DNA of 49,377 nt from an uncultured Collinsella sp. (GTDB taxonomy: Bacteria; Actinomycetota; Coriobacteriia; Coriobacteriales; Coriobacteriaceae). The notes below the pieces were generated by a model. It made no database searches. It had not been told where the DNA came from and saw only the letters and a program-made list of their open reading frames with translations. Location: assembly GCA_902496945.1 (NCBI GenBank), contig CABVDE010000013.1:1-49377 (forward strand). Direction: 5' to 3'. How positions within the stretch are numbered: position 1 is the first letter of the stretch; each line of letters starts with the position of its first letter. Shown one piece after another: positions 41,077 through 49,317 of the stretch. Position numbers and translations under genes: made by a program.

Positions 41077-41176
41077 CGACGTAAGCGGGGACGACTGCCA
41101 TATGGGACAGGTGCACCTAATCGGTCAGACTTACCCGTCTCCGATGGACGAATCATCGCGATGAGTGACATTGATG

Positions 41177-42466
41177 CTAGAAACGCCCAAGCAGAAAGTC
41201 GACAGCCGAAACGATTCTGATGCCATCTATGTCCGTAGGGTGATCGCCGTGACGGACGACGAGGATCTTCTCGTAACCGGCGGCGACCTTCTCGAGCGAT
41301 TTCAGCTCGAAGGGGCGCAGCTCGCGCTCGCGCGTGGCTTCCTCATCAATAGCGTCCGTGACCTGGATAAACTTGCGGTCCGCCCCGTCGCCGATAGCGA
41401 CGAAATCAATTTCGGTATTTCGCATGTGTCCCGTGAAAACCCGATACCCATCGATGACGAGGCGGTTATATACGGCGTTTTCGAGGGCGCGTCCGCTATC
41501 GCTGCTGCGGTAACCGTCAAGGTAGGCGCGGAGTCCAAGGTCCTCGATATAGTATTTCCCCCCAGTTTTGAGCACCTGGCGCCCTTTGATGTCAAAACGA
41601 TGAGCATTGGAGAAGATATAGGTTTCCTCGAGCGCCGACACGCAGGTGTCGATAACACCGTGCGAGGTTTTCGTTCCGTTTTCGTTCAAAGACCCGACGA
41701 TCTTGTTGATCGATGTTGGGTTTGAGATGTTGTCGGCCAGATAGGCGCAAACCCTGTCGAGTAGGTCTCTGCTCGTTACGGCCCTCCGCCCTCGGCGGGC
41801 CTCACGGGCCAAGATATCGCGACCGACAATGGTCTGATAGGTGCTCCAGATATATTCCTTCATCTCTCGTTCGGGTAGACCGGAAATCGCGAGATAGGGG
41901 AGCCCTCCAAATTTCAGATATCGGTCGAGCAACTCGTCGAGCGGGGTGATTTCTTCCCTCCCAAAGACGGCGTATCTGCTTGTGACTTCGGTCGGGCCAA
42001 GGAAGTCGAGGTACTCGGAGAAAGATAGCGGGTGCATTCTAATCTCGACGTATCTTCCCGAGATCAGAGTCGCTATTTCGCTTGAGAGCAAAAACGCATT
42101 TGAGCCCGTAATGTAGATGTCGCAGTCCTTGTCGACGCGAAGCGCGTTGACGGCTTTCTCCCAGCAGGCAACTTCTTGCAGCTCATCGAAGAAGAGGTAG
42201 CACTTCCCGCTCGACGGCATTCGCTCGACGACATAGCGGTAAAGCTCGCGCCAATCGCGAATTCCCTCGAGCTCGAACGATTCCATTCGAAAAGAGAGAA
42301 GGCGTTCGGTCGGTACGCCGTCTTTGGCAAGATGGGAGCGCATCATGTCGAGCAACGTTGATTTGCCGCACCGCCGCATGCCGGTGACGACCTTGATAAC
42401 ATCTGAATCGCGAAAAGCAATCAGCTTCTTGAGGTAGTTATCCCTTGCTACAGGCTGTCCGTTCAT
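41177..42466 (-). CDS. AAA ATPase with DUF4143 domain
   Basis: 429 residues. Walker A GMRRCGKST (29-37), Walker B CYLFFDELQEV (about 87-97) and sensor segment YITGSNAFLL (about 125-134) precede the DUF4143 region (YLKFGGLPYL and after). The C-terminal part resembles the nuclease-like fold of this family (TEIDFVAIGDG), but the expected basic residue after the last strand is replaced (IQVTD). Function of these ATPases is not established; they are variable accessory genes in gut bacteria. ATG 42466 is chosen; the longer reading from 42655 runs through the repeat at 42480-42554. Codon use looks less GC-biased than neighbours, hinting at transfer. Confidence 0.85.
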   Translation of the reverse strand: MNGQPVARDNYLKKLIAFRDSDVIKVVTGMRRCGKSTLLDMMRSHLAKDGVPTERLLSFRMESFELEGIRDWRELYRYVVERMPSSGKCYLFFDELQEVACWEKAVNALRVDKDCDIYITGSNAFLLSSEIATLISGRYVEIRMHPLSFSEYLDFLGPTEVTSRYAVFGREEITPLDELLDRYLKFGGLPYLAISGLPEREMKEYIWSTYQTIVGRDILAREARRGRRAVTSRDLLDRVCAYLADNISNPTSINKIVGSLNENGTKTSHGVIDTCVSALEETYIFSNAHRFDIKGRQVLKTGGKYYIEDLGLRAYLDGYRSSDSGRALENAVYNRLVIDGYRVFTGHMRNTEIDFVAIGDGADRKFIQVTDAIDEEATRERELRPFELKSLEKVAAGYEKILVVRHGDHPTDIDGIRIVSAVDFLLGRF

Positions 42467-42479
42467 CGTTCGTCCAATC

Positions 42480-42554
42480 TGCAAGTTTTTCTCAGAGCGT
42501 AACAAAAACTTGCAAAAGCTGCAAGTTTTTCCCATCCAGTGAGAAAAACTTGCA
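42480..42554. repeat. Four alternating copies of TGCAAGTTTTT before the ATPase gene
   Basis: TGCAAGTTTTT at 42480-42490 and 42520-42530 alternates with AAAAACTTGCA at 42504-42514 and 42544-42554. Each pair forms a hairpin with a 13-base loop, and the period is 40 bp. The outer copies extend to a 15-bp match (TGCAAGTTTTTCTCA). It lies directly upstream of the ATPase start, in the position of a promoter or operator. Confidence 0.85.
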
Positions 42555-42591
42555 AGTTCGACGATGGACAGCGGTGGTACGCCCTCTGCTG

Positions 42592-44739
42592 TTACTTCCC
42601 CTGCACCATAGTGAGGGAGATCTTCTTGCGGTCGCGATCGACCTTCTCGACCCACACCTTGACCGTGTCGCCGACGCGCACCACGTCGCTCGGGTGCTTG
42701 ACGAAGCGGTTGGCCAGCTTGGAGATATGTACGAGGCCGTCCTGGTGCACGCCCACGTCGACGAAGGCGCCAAAATCGACAACGTTGCGCACCGTGCCCT
42801 TGAGCTCCATGCCGGGCTCCAGGTCGTCGATGGAAAGCGCCGAGCGGCTAAAGACCACCTCGGGCGCGTTGTCGCGCGGGTCGCGGCCGGGTTTCTTGAG
42901 CTCGTTGACAATATCGATGAGCGTGAGGGTGCCGCAGTCCAGATCGCTCGCCAACGTCGAGATGCTGCTCAGGCGGCGCTCGATGTCGGGCACGCCGCCG
43001 CGGCTGAGCTCGCTGGCGGCAACGCCGGCGCGCTCCAGAACGGACGTGGCCACTTCGTAGCTTTCGGGGTGGACACTTGTCGCGTCGAGTGGGTTCTTGC
43101 CGCCGCTAATGCGCAGGAAGCCCGCGGCGTTGAGATATGCCTTGGGTCCCAGCTTGGGGACCTTCTTGAGCTGGCGGCGATCGGTAAAGGCGCCGTTTTC
43201 CTCGCGGTAGGCCACGATGTTCTTGGCTACGCTCGGCGTGATGCCCGACACGTATCCCAGCAGGCTCGCGCTTGCGGTGTTCACGTCGACGCCCACGCGG
43301 TTGACGACGTCCTCCACCACGTGGCCCAGCGTGCGCGAAAGCTCGGCCTGGTCAAGGTCGTGCTGGTACTGGCCCACGCCGATGGACTGGGGCGGAATCT
43401 TGACGAGCTCTGCCAGCGGGTCCTGCAGACGGCGGCCCAGGCTCATGGCGCCGCGCACGGTGACGTCCAGGTCGGGATACTCCTGGCTGGCGAGCTCGGA
43501 GGCCGAGTACACCGAGGCGCCAGCTTCGTTGACGATGGTGTAGCGCAAGGACGGCGCCTGCTCGGCGATGAACTCCGAGACGACTTCCTCGGTCTCGCGG
43601 CTGGCGGTGCCGTTGCCGATGACGATGGTGTTGACGCCGTCTTTCTTGACGAGGCGGGCGAGTTCGCGCTTGGTGCCGGCGACGTCGTGGCGCGGCTTGG
43701 TGGGGTAGACCACGCCGTGGTCGAGCAGTTTTCCGGTCTCGTCCATGACGGCGACCTTGCAGCCGGTGCGGTAGCCCGGATCGAGTGCGAGCACGCGGGC
43801 GCCGCGGACGGGGCGTGCCGAGAGCAGCCCCTCGAGGTTCTTGGCAAAGACGTTGATGGCCTCGGTCTGGGCGCGGACGGTGAGCTTGGCGCGGGCCTCG
43901 CGCTCCAGCGAGGGGGCCATCAGACGCTTGTAACCGTCGGCGATAGCGGCGTCGAAAATGGGGGCGAAGACGCCCTGGCGACGGGGCCAGTGGCTACCGA
44001 GGCGCGCCGTGGCGGCAGCGCCGTCGACGTTTACGCGCACGCGGAGCTTGCCCTCGCGCTCGCCGCGGTCGATAGCCAGCACGCGGTGGTTCGGGATGCG
44101 GCGCAGCGGCTCGTCAAAGTTGTAGTAGGGCTCGTAGGGAGTCTTCTCGGCGGGGTCGGTGGCCTCGACGACGATATCGGCGGTGTTTTGCGTAAAGGCA
44201 CGCAGGTCGGCGACGTTCTCGGGGTCCTCGGCCACCGTCTCGGCCACGATGTCGGCGGCGCCGGCGAGCGCCTTCTCGGGCGTGTCGAAGCCGGCGTCCT
44301 CGTTGACGTAGGCCGCGGCGGCGTCGAGCGCGCTGCCCTTGGCCGAGGCCTGCATGATGATCATGTTGGCGAGCGGCTCCAGGCCAGCCTCGCGGGCCTT
44401 CTGCGCGCGGGTCATGCGCTTTTTGCGGTAGGGCTTGTAGAGGTCCTCGACGCGCTGGAGCTGCGTGGCCTCGCGAATCTGCTGCTCGAGCTCGGGCGTG
44501 AGCTTGCCCTGAGCATCGATAAGCAGGATGACATCCTCCTTGCGCTGCTCAAGATTGCGCAGGTAGGACAGGCGCTCGTCGAGTGCGCGCAGGGCGACGT
44601 CGTCCATGCCTCCCGTGGCTTCCTTGCGGTAGCGCGAGATAAAGGGGATGGTGTTGCCCTCGTCGATGAGCTTGACGGCCGCCTCGACGTTGGCGGCCTT
44701 AAGGTTGAGCTCGCGGGCGAGCTGGGCGATAAGATCCAT
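42592..44739 (-). CDS. tex: Tex family transcription accessory / RNA-binding protein
   Basis: 715 residues. Tex N-terminal helical domain (IDEGNTIPFISRYRKEATGG, about 24-43), YqgF/RuvC-like domain (VLALDPGYRTGCKVAVMD, about 318-335), helix-hairpin-helix region (SIGVGQYQHDLDQ; NTASASLLGYVSGI) and a C-terminal S1 domain (ELKGTVRNVVDFGAFVDVGV, about 640-659; DGLVHISKL). Tex binds RNA and affects transcription and stress tolerance. ATG 44739 follows AAGGAGTCC. The ATPase gene downstream on the same strand is separated by the TGCAAG repeats and is likely independent. Confidence 0.95.
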   Translation of the reverse strand: MDLIAQLARELNLKAANVEAAVKLIDEGNTIPFISRYRKEATGGMDDVALRALDERLSYLRNLEQRKEDVILLIDAQGKLTPELEQQIREATQLQRVEDLYKPYRKKRMTRAQKAREAGLEPLANMIIMQASAKGSALDAAAAYVNEDAGFDTPEKALAGAADIVAETVAEDPENVADLRAFTQNTADIVVEATDPAEKTPYEPYYNFDEPLRRIPNHRVLAIDRGEREGKLRVRVNVDGAAATARLGSHWPRRQGVFAPIFDAAIADGYKRLMAPSLEREARAKLTVRAQTEAINVFAKNLEGLLSARPVRGARVLALDPGYRTGCKVAVMDETGKLLDHGVVYPTKPRHDVAGTKRELARLVKKDGVNTIVIGNGTASRETEEVVSEFIAEQAPSLRYTIVNEAGASVYSASELASQEYPDLDVTVRGAMSLGRRLQDPLAELVKIPPQSIGVGQYQHDLDQAELSRTLGHVVEDVVNRVGVDVNTASASLLGYVSGITPSVAKNIVAYREENGAFTDRRQLKKVPKLGPKAYLNAAGFLRISGGKNPLDATSVHPESYEVATSVLERAGVAASELSRGGVPDIERRLSSISTLASDLDCGTLTLIDIVNELKKPGRDPRDNAPEVVFSRSALSIDDLEPGMELKGTVRNVVDFGAFVDVGVHQDGLVHISKLANRFVKHPSDVVRVGDTVKVWVEKVDRDRKKISLTMVQGK

Positions 44740-44798
44740 GGGACTCCTTGCGATTAAGGTGCGTTTGCAGCACAAGGCCACCAAGGATACCACCCGCG

Positions 44799-44829
44799 AT
44801 GTGACAAAGGGACAGTCCCTTTGTCACAT
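44799..44829. repeat. GGGACAGTCCC palindromic repeat, copy 3
   Basis: ATGTGACAAAGGGAC, a central A, and GTCCCTTTGTCACAT: perfect 15-bp arms. Located 60 bases upstream of tex and ten bases from the next repeat. Confidence 0.85.
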
Positions 44830-44838
44830 GTCATGTGT

Positions 44839-44875
44839 GGGTAGCTAAAGGGACCCTGTCCCAAATTAGCTACCC
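44839..44875. repeat. GGGTAGCTAA...TTAGCTACCC inverted repeat
   Basis: GGGTAGCTAA (44839-44848) pairs with 44866-44875, and the loop contains GGGACCCTGTCCC, itself an inverted repeat. CCCAAATTAGCTACCC matches the element at 4441-4456 with one change. Adjacent to copy 3 of the GGGACAGTCCC family and sharing its GGGAC/GTCCC core. Confidence 0.78.
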
Positions 44876-44885
44876 AGGGCATGCG

Positions 44886-44921
44886 AAAGCCCCCGCAGCT
44901 CGTGTGAGGTGCGGGGGCTTT
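44886..44921. terminator. Terminator of the third ABC operon
   Basis: AAAGCCCCCGCA (44886-44897) pairs perfectly with 44910-44921. On the minus strand it follows the ABC stop by 34 bases and has T residues after the stem. Confidence 0.82.
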
Positions 44922-44955
44922 GTTCGTTGCGGCGCATTGTGTCCGGCGGGCCGGA

Positions 44956-46875
44956 CTATTCGAGCTCAAACGCTCCGGTGTAGAGCTGATAGTAGTAACC
45001 GCGCTTGGCGATCAGCTCGTCGTGGTTGCCGCGCTCGATGATGCGGCCGTGGTCCAGGCAGATGATTGCGTCGGAGTTGCGCACGGTGGACAGACGGTGC
45101 GCGATGACAAACGTCGTGCGCCCCTCCATGAGCTTGTCCATGCCGGCCTGCACGATTGCCTCGGTGCGGGTGTCGATGGAGCTCGTGGCCTCGTCCAGAA
45201 TCATCGCCGGCGGATCGGCGACGGCGGCGCGTGCGATCGAGATCAACTGACGCTGACCCTGCGACAGCTGTGCGCCGTTGCCGGTGAGCATGGTGTCGTA
45301 GCCATCGGGCAGGCGGGTGATAAAGTCGTCCGCGCCCGCGAGCTTGGCCGCCGCGATGCACTCCTCGTCGGTGGCATCCAGATTGCCGTAGCGGATGTTA
45401 TCCATCACGGTGCCGGTGAACAGGTTCACGTCCTGCAGCACTACGCCAAGCGAGCGACGCAGGTCTGCCTTGCGGATCTTGTTAACGTTGATGCCGTCAT
45501 AGCGGATCTTGCCGTCGGCAATGTCATAGAAGCGGTTGATGAGGTTGGTGATGGTCGTCTTACCGGCACCGGTGGCGCCGACAAATGCGACCTTCTGACC
45601 CGGCTTGGCGTATACGGAAACGCCGTGCAGCACCTCGTGGTCGGGCGTGTAGCCAAAGTCCACGTTGTCCATGACCAGGTCGCCACGCAGCGGCACGTAC
45701 TCGATCTCGCCGGTCGCGCGGTGCGGATGCTTCCACGCCCACATGCCGGTGTGGTGGTCGGCCTCCTCGAGTTGCCAGGTGTCGGGGTTCACCTGCGCGT
45801 TGACAAGCATTACGTAGCCCTCGTCTGCCTCGGGCTCCTCGTCGAGCAGCTCAAAGATACGCTCGGTGCCGGCAAGGCCCATGACCACGGCGTTGATCTG
45901 CATCGAGATTTGGCCGATCTGACCGCAGAACTGCTTGGTCATGTTGAGGAACGGTACCACCACGGCGATCGAGAGCGGCAGGCCCGAGATGCTCAGGTTG
46001 GGCACGCCCAGCGCCAGGAAGATACCGCCTGCCAGCGCGACCAGCACGTAGAGTAGGTTGCCCAGGTTCATAAGGACCGGCATCAGGATGTTGGCGTACA
46101 TGTTGGCCTTCTGCGAGACCTCGAAGAGCTTCTCATTGCGCTCGTCAAAGTCGGCCTCGGAGGCAGCCTCGTGGCAAAACGCCTTGACGACCTTCTGACC
46201 ATTCATGACTTCCTCGATATGGCCCTCGACCACGCCGAGCTCGGTCTGCTGCGCGATAAAGAAGCGCGCGGAGTTGGAGCCGAGCAGCTTGGTCATAAAG
46301 GTCATAAACGCGACGCCGGAGATGATGACCATACACATCCACACGCTGTAATACAGCATGATAAAGAACACGGTGACGATGACGATAATCGTCATGAGCA
46401 GGTTGGGCATCGACTGGCTGATCATCTGGCGCAGCGTATCGATGTCGTTGGTGTAGTGGCTCATGATGTCGCCGCGCTGATGCGTGTCGAAGTAGCGGAT
46501 CGGCAGGTCCTGCATGCGGTTGAACATCTTCTCGCGCAGCTTCTCGAGCGAGCCCTGCGTGATGACGGCCATGGCTCGGTTCCAGAACAGCGACGAGGCG
46601 ACGCCCACGGCGTAGATGCAGGCGAGCGTGGTCACGAGCTGCAGAATCTTGGGCTGGGCGGCCTCCCAGTCGCCCGACTGCCACGAGTCGTTAATGATCT
46701 GCAGTGCGCTCTGCAGGAAGGTCGCGCCAATGGAGTTGATGACGGCGCAGAGCACCACGCCGGCGACGACGAGGGGCAAAAGCACGGGGTAGAAGCCAAA
46801 GAGCGTCTTGATCAGGCGCGTCATGGTGCCGCCCTTGCGGTTGAGCGCGCGCTCGGCGGTCGTTGCCTTACTCAT
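44956..46875 (-). CDS. ABC exporter half, canonical-ATPase subunit (third pair)
   Basis: 639 residues. Six-helix exporter domain, then an insertion of about 50 residues (345-395, rich in Glu, His and Trp, e.g. HHTGMWAWKHPHRATGE) before the ATPase. Walker A GATGAGKTT (about 428-436), variant signature QLSQGQRQL (about 537) and Walker B AMILDEATSSID with catalytic Glu (about 558). The start at 46875 overlaps the upstream partner gene by eight bases and has GGAGG upstream. The insertion lengthens the linker in this subunit only; its role is unknown. Confidence 0.92.
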   Translation of the reverse strand: MSKATTAERALNRKGGTMTRLIKTLFGFYPVLLPLVVAGVVLCAVINSIGATFLQSALQIINDSWQSGDWEAAQPKILQLVTTLACIYAVGVASSLFWNRAMAVITQGSLEKLREKMFNRMQDLPIRYFDTHQRGDIMSHYTNDIDTLRQMISQSMPNLLMTIIVIVTVFFIMLYYSVWMCMVIISGVAFMTFMTKLLGSNSARFFIAQQTELGVVEGHIEEVMNGQKVVKAFCHEAASEADFDERNEKLFEVSQKANMYANILMPVLMNLGNLLYVLVALAGGIFLALGVPNLSISGLPLSIAVVVPFLNMTKQFCGQIGQISMQINAVVMGLAGTERIFELLDEEPEADEGYVMLVNAQVNPDTWQLEEADHHTGMWAWKHPHRATGEIEYVPLRGDLVMDNVDFGYTPDHEVLHGVSVYAKPGQKVAFVGATGAGKTTITNLINRFYDIADGKIRYDGINVNKIRKADLRRSLGVVLQDVNLFTGTVMDNIRYGNLDATDEECIAAAKLAGADDFITRLPDGYDTMLTGNGAQLSQGQRQLISIARAAVADPPAMILDEATSSIDTRTEAIVQAGMDKLMEGRTTFVIAHRLSTVRNSDAIICLDHGRIIERGNHDELIAKRGYYYQLYTGAFELE

Positions 46876-48691
46876 GTGCCTCGCCTCCTTCCTGGGTCTG
46901 GGCTTGCGTTGCAGATGCCTCGGTGCCGGCTGCAGCGGTCTCGCTCGCGTCCTCGCCCTCGGCAGTCATCTTGTTCTGCGAGGTAAAGGTCTCGCGGTAG
47001 ATCTCGCTCGTCTTGAGCAGTTCGTCGTGGTTGCCGATGTCTTTGATGCGGCCACCCTCCATGACGATGATGCGGTCGGCGTCCTGCACGGAGCTAATAC
47101 GCTGGGCGATGATGAGCTTGGTCGTGTTGGGCAGGTAGCTCGCCAGACCCTCGCGGATCTTGGCATCGGTCTTGGTGTCGACGGCGCTCGTGGAGTCGTC
47201 CAGGATCAGGATCTTGGGGCGACGCAGCAGGGCGCGCGCGATGCACAGGCGCTGCTTCTGGCCGCCGGAAACGTTGGAGCCGCCCTGCTCAATCCAGGTG
47301 TCGTAGCCCTTGGGGAAGCCGTCGACAAACTCGTCGGCGCAGGCCAGGTGTGCGGCCTCGCGGACTTCCTCGTCGGTGGCGTTCGGATCGCCCCAGCGCA
47401 GGTTCTCGGCGATGGTACCGCTAAACAGCACGTTTTTCTGCAGCACCATGGCTACCTGGTGGCGCAGCGCGTCCAGGTCGTAGTTGCGAACGTCTACGCC
47501 GCCCACGCGCACGGTGCCCTCGGTGGTGTCGTACAGGCGGGCGACCAGGTTCACGAGCGTCGACTTGGCCGATCCGGTGCCGCCGATAATGCCGATGGTC
47601 TCGCCGCTCTTAATGTGCAGGTCGATATCGTCGAGCGCCTGGCGGCGGGCATGCTCGGAATACTTAAAGCTAACGTGGTCAAAGTCGATGGAGCCGTCTG
47701 CCACCTCGTGCACGGGCTCGGTCGGGTTGGCGATCGTGGGCTCGGCGGCAAGAACCTCGGTAATGCGGTGCGCCGACTCGTCGGCCATGGTCACCATGAC
47801 AAAGATCATCGACAGCTGCATCAGGCTCATTAGAATCTGGAAGCCATAGGTAAAGATGGAGGACAGCTGGCCCACGTCGAACAGGGTGCCCTGGCTCGTG
47901 ATGATGAGCTCGGAACCCAGGTAGATGATGACGACGAATGCGCCGTTGATGCAGATGTTCATCATGGGGTTGTTGAAGGCGAGCAGCTTTTCGGCGCGGG
48001 TGAAGTCCAACTGGACGTCGCGCGCGGCGGTGGCGAACTTCTCCTTCTCGTAGTCCTGTCGCACATAGCTCTTGACCACGCGCATGCCGGTGACGTTTTC
48101 CTCGACGGACTCGTTGAGCGCGTCGTACTTGTGGAACACGCGGGTAAAGATCGGGCGCACCTTATAGATGATGAAGAACAGACCAAAGCCCAGCAGAGGA
48201 ATGATGACCAGGTAGACCATGGCGACGCTGCCGCCCATGGCGTATGCCATGGTAAAGGCGAAGATCAGCACGAGAGGCGCGCGCACGGCGATGCGGATGA
48301 GCATCATAAAGGCTTGCTGCACGTTGTTGATGTCGGTGGTCAGGCGGGTGACGAGCGAGGAACTCGAGAACTCATCGATGTTGGCGAAGCTGAACGTCTG
48401 AATCTTGTAGAACAGGTCGCGACGCAAATTCTTGGCAAAGCCGCAGCTTGCATGGCTGCAGGTGACACCGGCGGCGGCTCCAAGCGCAAGCGAGGTCAGC
48501 GCGATGAGCACCAACAGGCCCGAGGTGGGCAGCATCTCCGACACGGTGGCGCCGTCCTTGATGGCGTCGATCATGTCGGCGGTGATAAACGGGATCATCA
48601 TCTCGCAGATCACCTCGCCAAGCACCAGCAGCGGCGTGGCGACCGTGACCTTCATGTAATCGCGGATGCTGCCCATGAGGGTTTTAATCAT
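46868..48691 (-). CDS. ABC exporter half, degenerate-site subunit (third pair)
   Basis: 607 residues. Six-helix exporter domain, ATPase domain with a variant Walker A GGTGSAKST (third Gly replaced by Ala, about 367-375), intact signature NVSGGQKQR (about 473) and Walker B ILILDDSTSAVD with Asp replacing the catalytic Glu (about 497). The tail (about 585-607) is Ala/Thr/Glu-rich. It overlaps the MarR gene by eight bases (ATGATTAA) and the partner gene by eight bases, so all three genes are translationally coupled. Confidence 0.92.
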   Translation of the reverse strand: MIKTLMGSIRDYMKVTVATPLLVLGEVICEMMIPFITADMIDAIKDGATVSEMLPTSGLLVLIALTSLALGAAAGVTCSHASCGFAKNLRRDLFYKIQTFSFANIDEFSSSSLVTRLTTDINNVQQAFMMLIRIAVRAPLVLIFAFTMAYAMGGSVAMVYLVIIPLLGFGLFFIIYKVRPIFTRVFHKYDALNESVEENVTGMRVVKSYVRQDYEKEKFATAARDVQLDFTRAEKLLAFNNPMMNICINGAFVVIIYLGSELIITSQGTLFDVGQLSSIFTYGFQILMSLMQLSMIFVMVTMADESAHRITEVLAAEPTIANPTEPVHEVADGSIDFDHVSFKYSEHARRQALDDIDLHIKSGETIGIIGGTGSAKSTLVNLVARLYDTTEGTVRVGGVDVRNYDLDALRHQVAMVLQKNVLFSGTIAENLRWGDPNATDEEVREAAHLACADEFVDGFPKGYDTWIEQGGSNVSGGQKQRLCIARALLRRPKILILDDSTSAVDTKTDAKIREGLASYLPNTTKLIIAQRISSVQDADRIIVMEGGRIKDIGNHDELLKTSEIYRETFTSQNKMTAEGEDASETAAAGTEASATQAQTQEGGEAHE

Positions 48692-49190
48692 CCAGTTCCT
48701 CCCAGGTTACGCGGATTTTCTCGAGCATTTCGGCGAGCTGCTCGCGCTCGTCGTGGGTGAGGGCGCTAAAGGCCTGCTCCCTAAAGCGGATGCGGGCGGC
48801 TTGGTCGATGCGGGCGTTTTCCCAGCCGGTCTCGGTCAGGCGAATGGTGAGCTGGCGCCGATCCTTAGGGTTGCGGCTGCGCTCGATAAGGCCGTTGACC
48901 TCGAGCTTGGACAGGATTTCGGAAAGCGATCCCGGTTTAAGGTCAAAGTGCATGCCGAGTTCCTGCTGCGACATCTCGCCGCCGGGCTGCTTGGCCAGCA
49001 GGCAGATGATGGGTGCCTTGCCGGATACGCCGCCGCCATGAAAGTGCATATAATGGCCGCAAAAGCCCAGGCCACTCAGGATGCGCTTGGCGAGCTTGTC
49101 TTCGGCGCTGACCGCTTCGGGCACGTCTGTCGGTTGCGACGGATCGCCGCCGGGCTCGTGCGGACGAAGGTTTAGAGGTTCATCGCACAT
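48684..49190 (-). CDS. MarR family transcriptional regulator (third ABC operon)
   Basis: 168 residues. MarR winged helix at about 60-110: GGEMSQQELGMHFDLKPGSL, then SKLEVNGLIERSRNPKDRRQLTIRLTETG, with the D-R-R wing tip of the family. The N-terminal part has Cys and His residues (FCGHYMHFHGGG) that could bind a metal or thiol-reactive ligand. First gene of a MarR-ABC-ABC operon, the same order as at 5781-10022. The ribosome binding site AAGGAG lies 12 bases before the ATG, longer than usual. Probably autorepressing via 49212-49247. Confidence 0.9.
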   Translation of the reverse strand: MCDEPLNLRPHEPGGDPSQPTDVPEAVSAEDKLAKRILSGLGFCGHYMHFHGGGVSGKAPIICLLAKQPGGEMSQQELGMHFDLKPGSLSEILSKLEVNGLIERSRNPKDRRQLTIRLTETGWENARIDQAARIRFREQAFSALTHDEREQLAEMLEKIRVTWEELDD

Positions 49191-49211
49191 GAATCTGTGT
49201 CGCTCCTTTCT

Positions 49212-49274
49212 TTAGTTAGGTAGTGGAATTGTTTTGTGCCTAACTAATCTAGGAGCGTCACACAGGAATGTCAA
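49212..49274 (-). promoter_or_regulatory. Promoter and operator of the third marR-ABC operon
   Basis: On the minus strand TTGACA (49274-49269) and TAGATT (49251-49246) are separated by exactly 17 bases. An inverted repeat, CCTAACTAA (49239-49247) with TTAGTTAGG (49212-49220), spans from the -10 through the expected start site, with an 18-base gap between arms. A repressor dimer, or two dimers on half-sites, would block transcription. Confidence 0.75.
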
Positions 49275-49289
49275 GGTACCAAAGTAATA

Positions 49290-49317
49290 GTTACGGCGTT
49301 TTACCAAACGCCGTAAC
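49290..49317. terminator. Hairpin at the right edge
   Basis: GTTACGGCGTTT (49290-49301) pairs perfectly with 49306-49317. There is no long T-run. A minus-strand frame open from the edge (49377) ends at TAA 49293-49291 inside the hairpin, giving 28 residues (GHAAEVERQIAALAGLQRRA and on). This could be the C-terminus of a gene beyond the window, but it is too short to identify. Confidence 0.5.

Noticed and set aside
42445..44757. 770-codon plus-strand frame opposite tex
   Set aside because: Antisense to tex along its whole length, and its composition (Val/Ala/Gly/Leu/Asp/His/Arg-rich) is typical of reversed GC-rich codons. No ribosome binding site.
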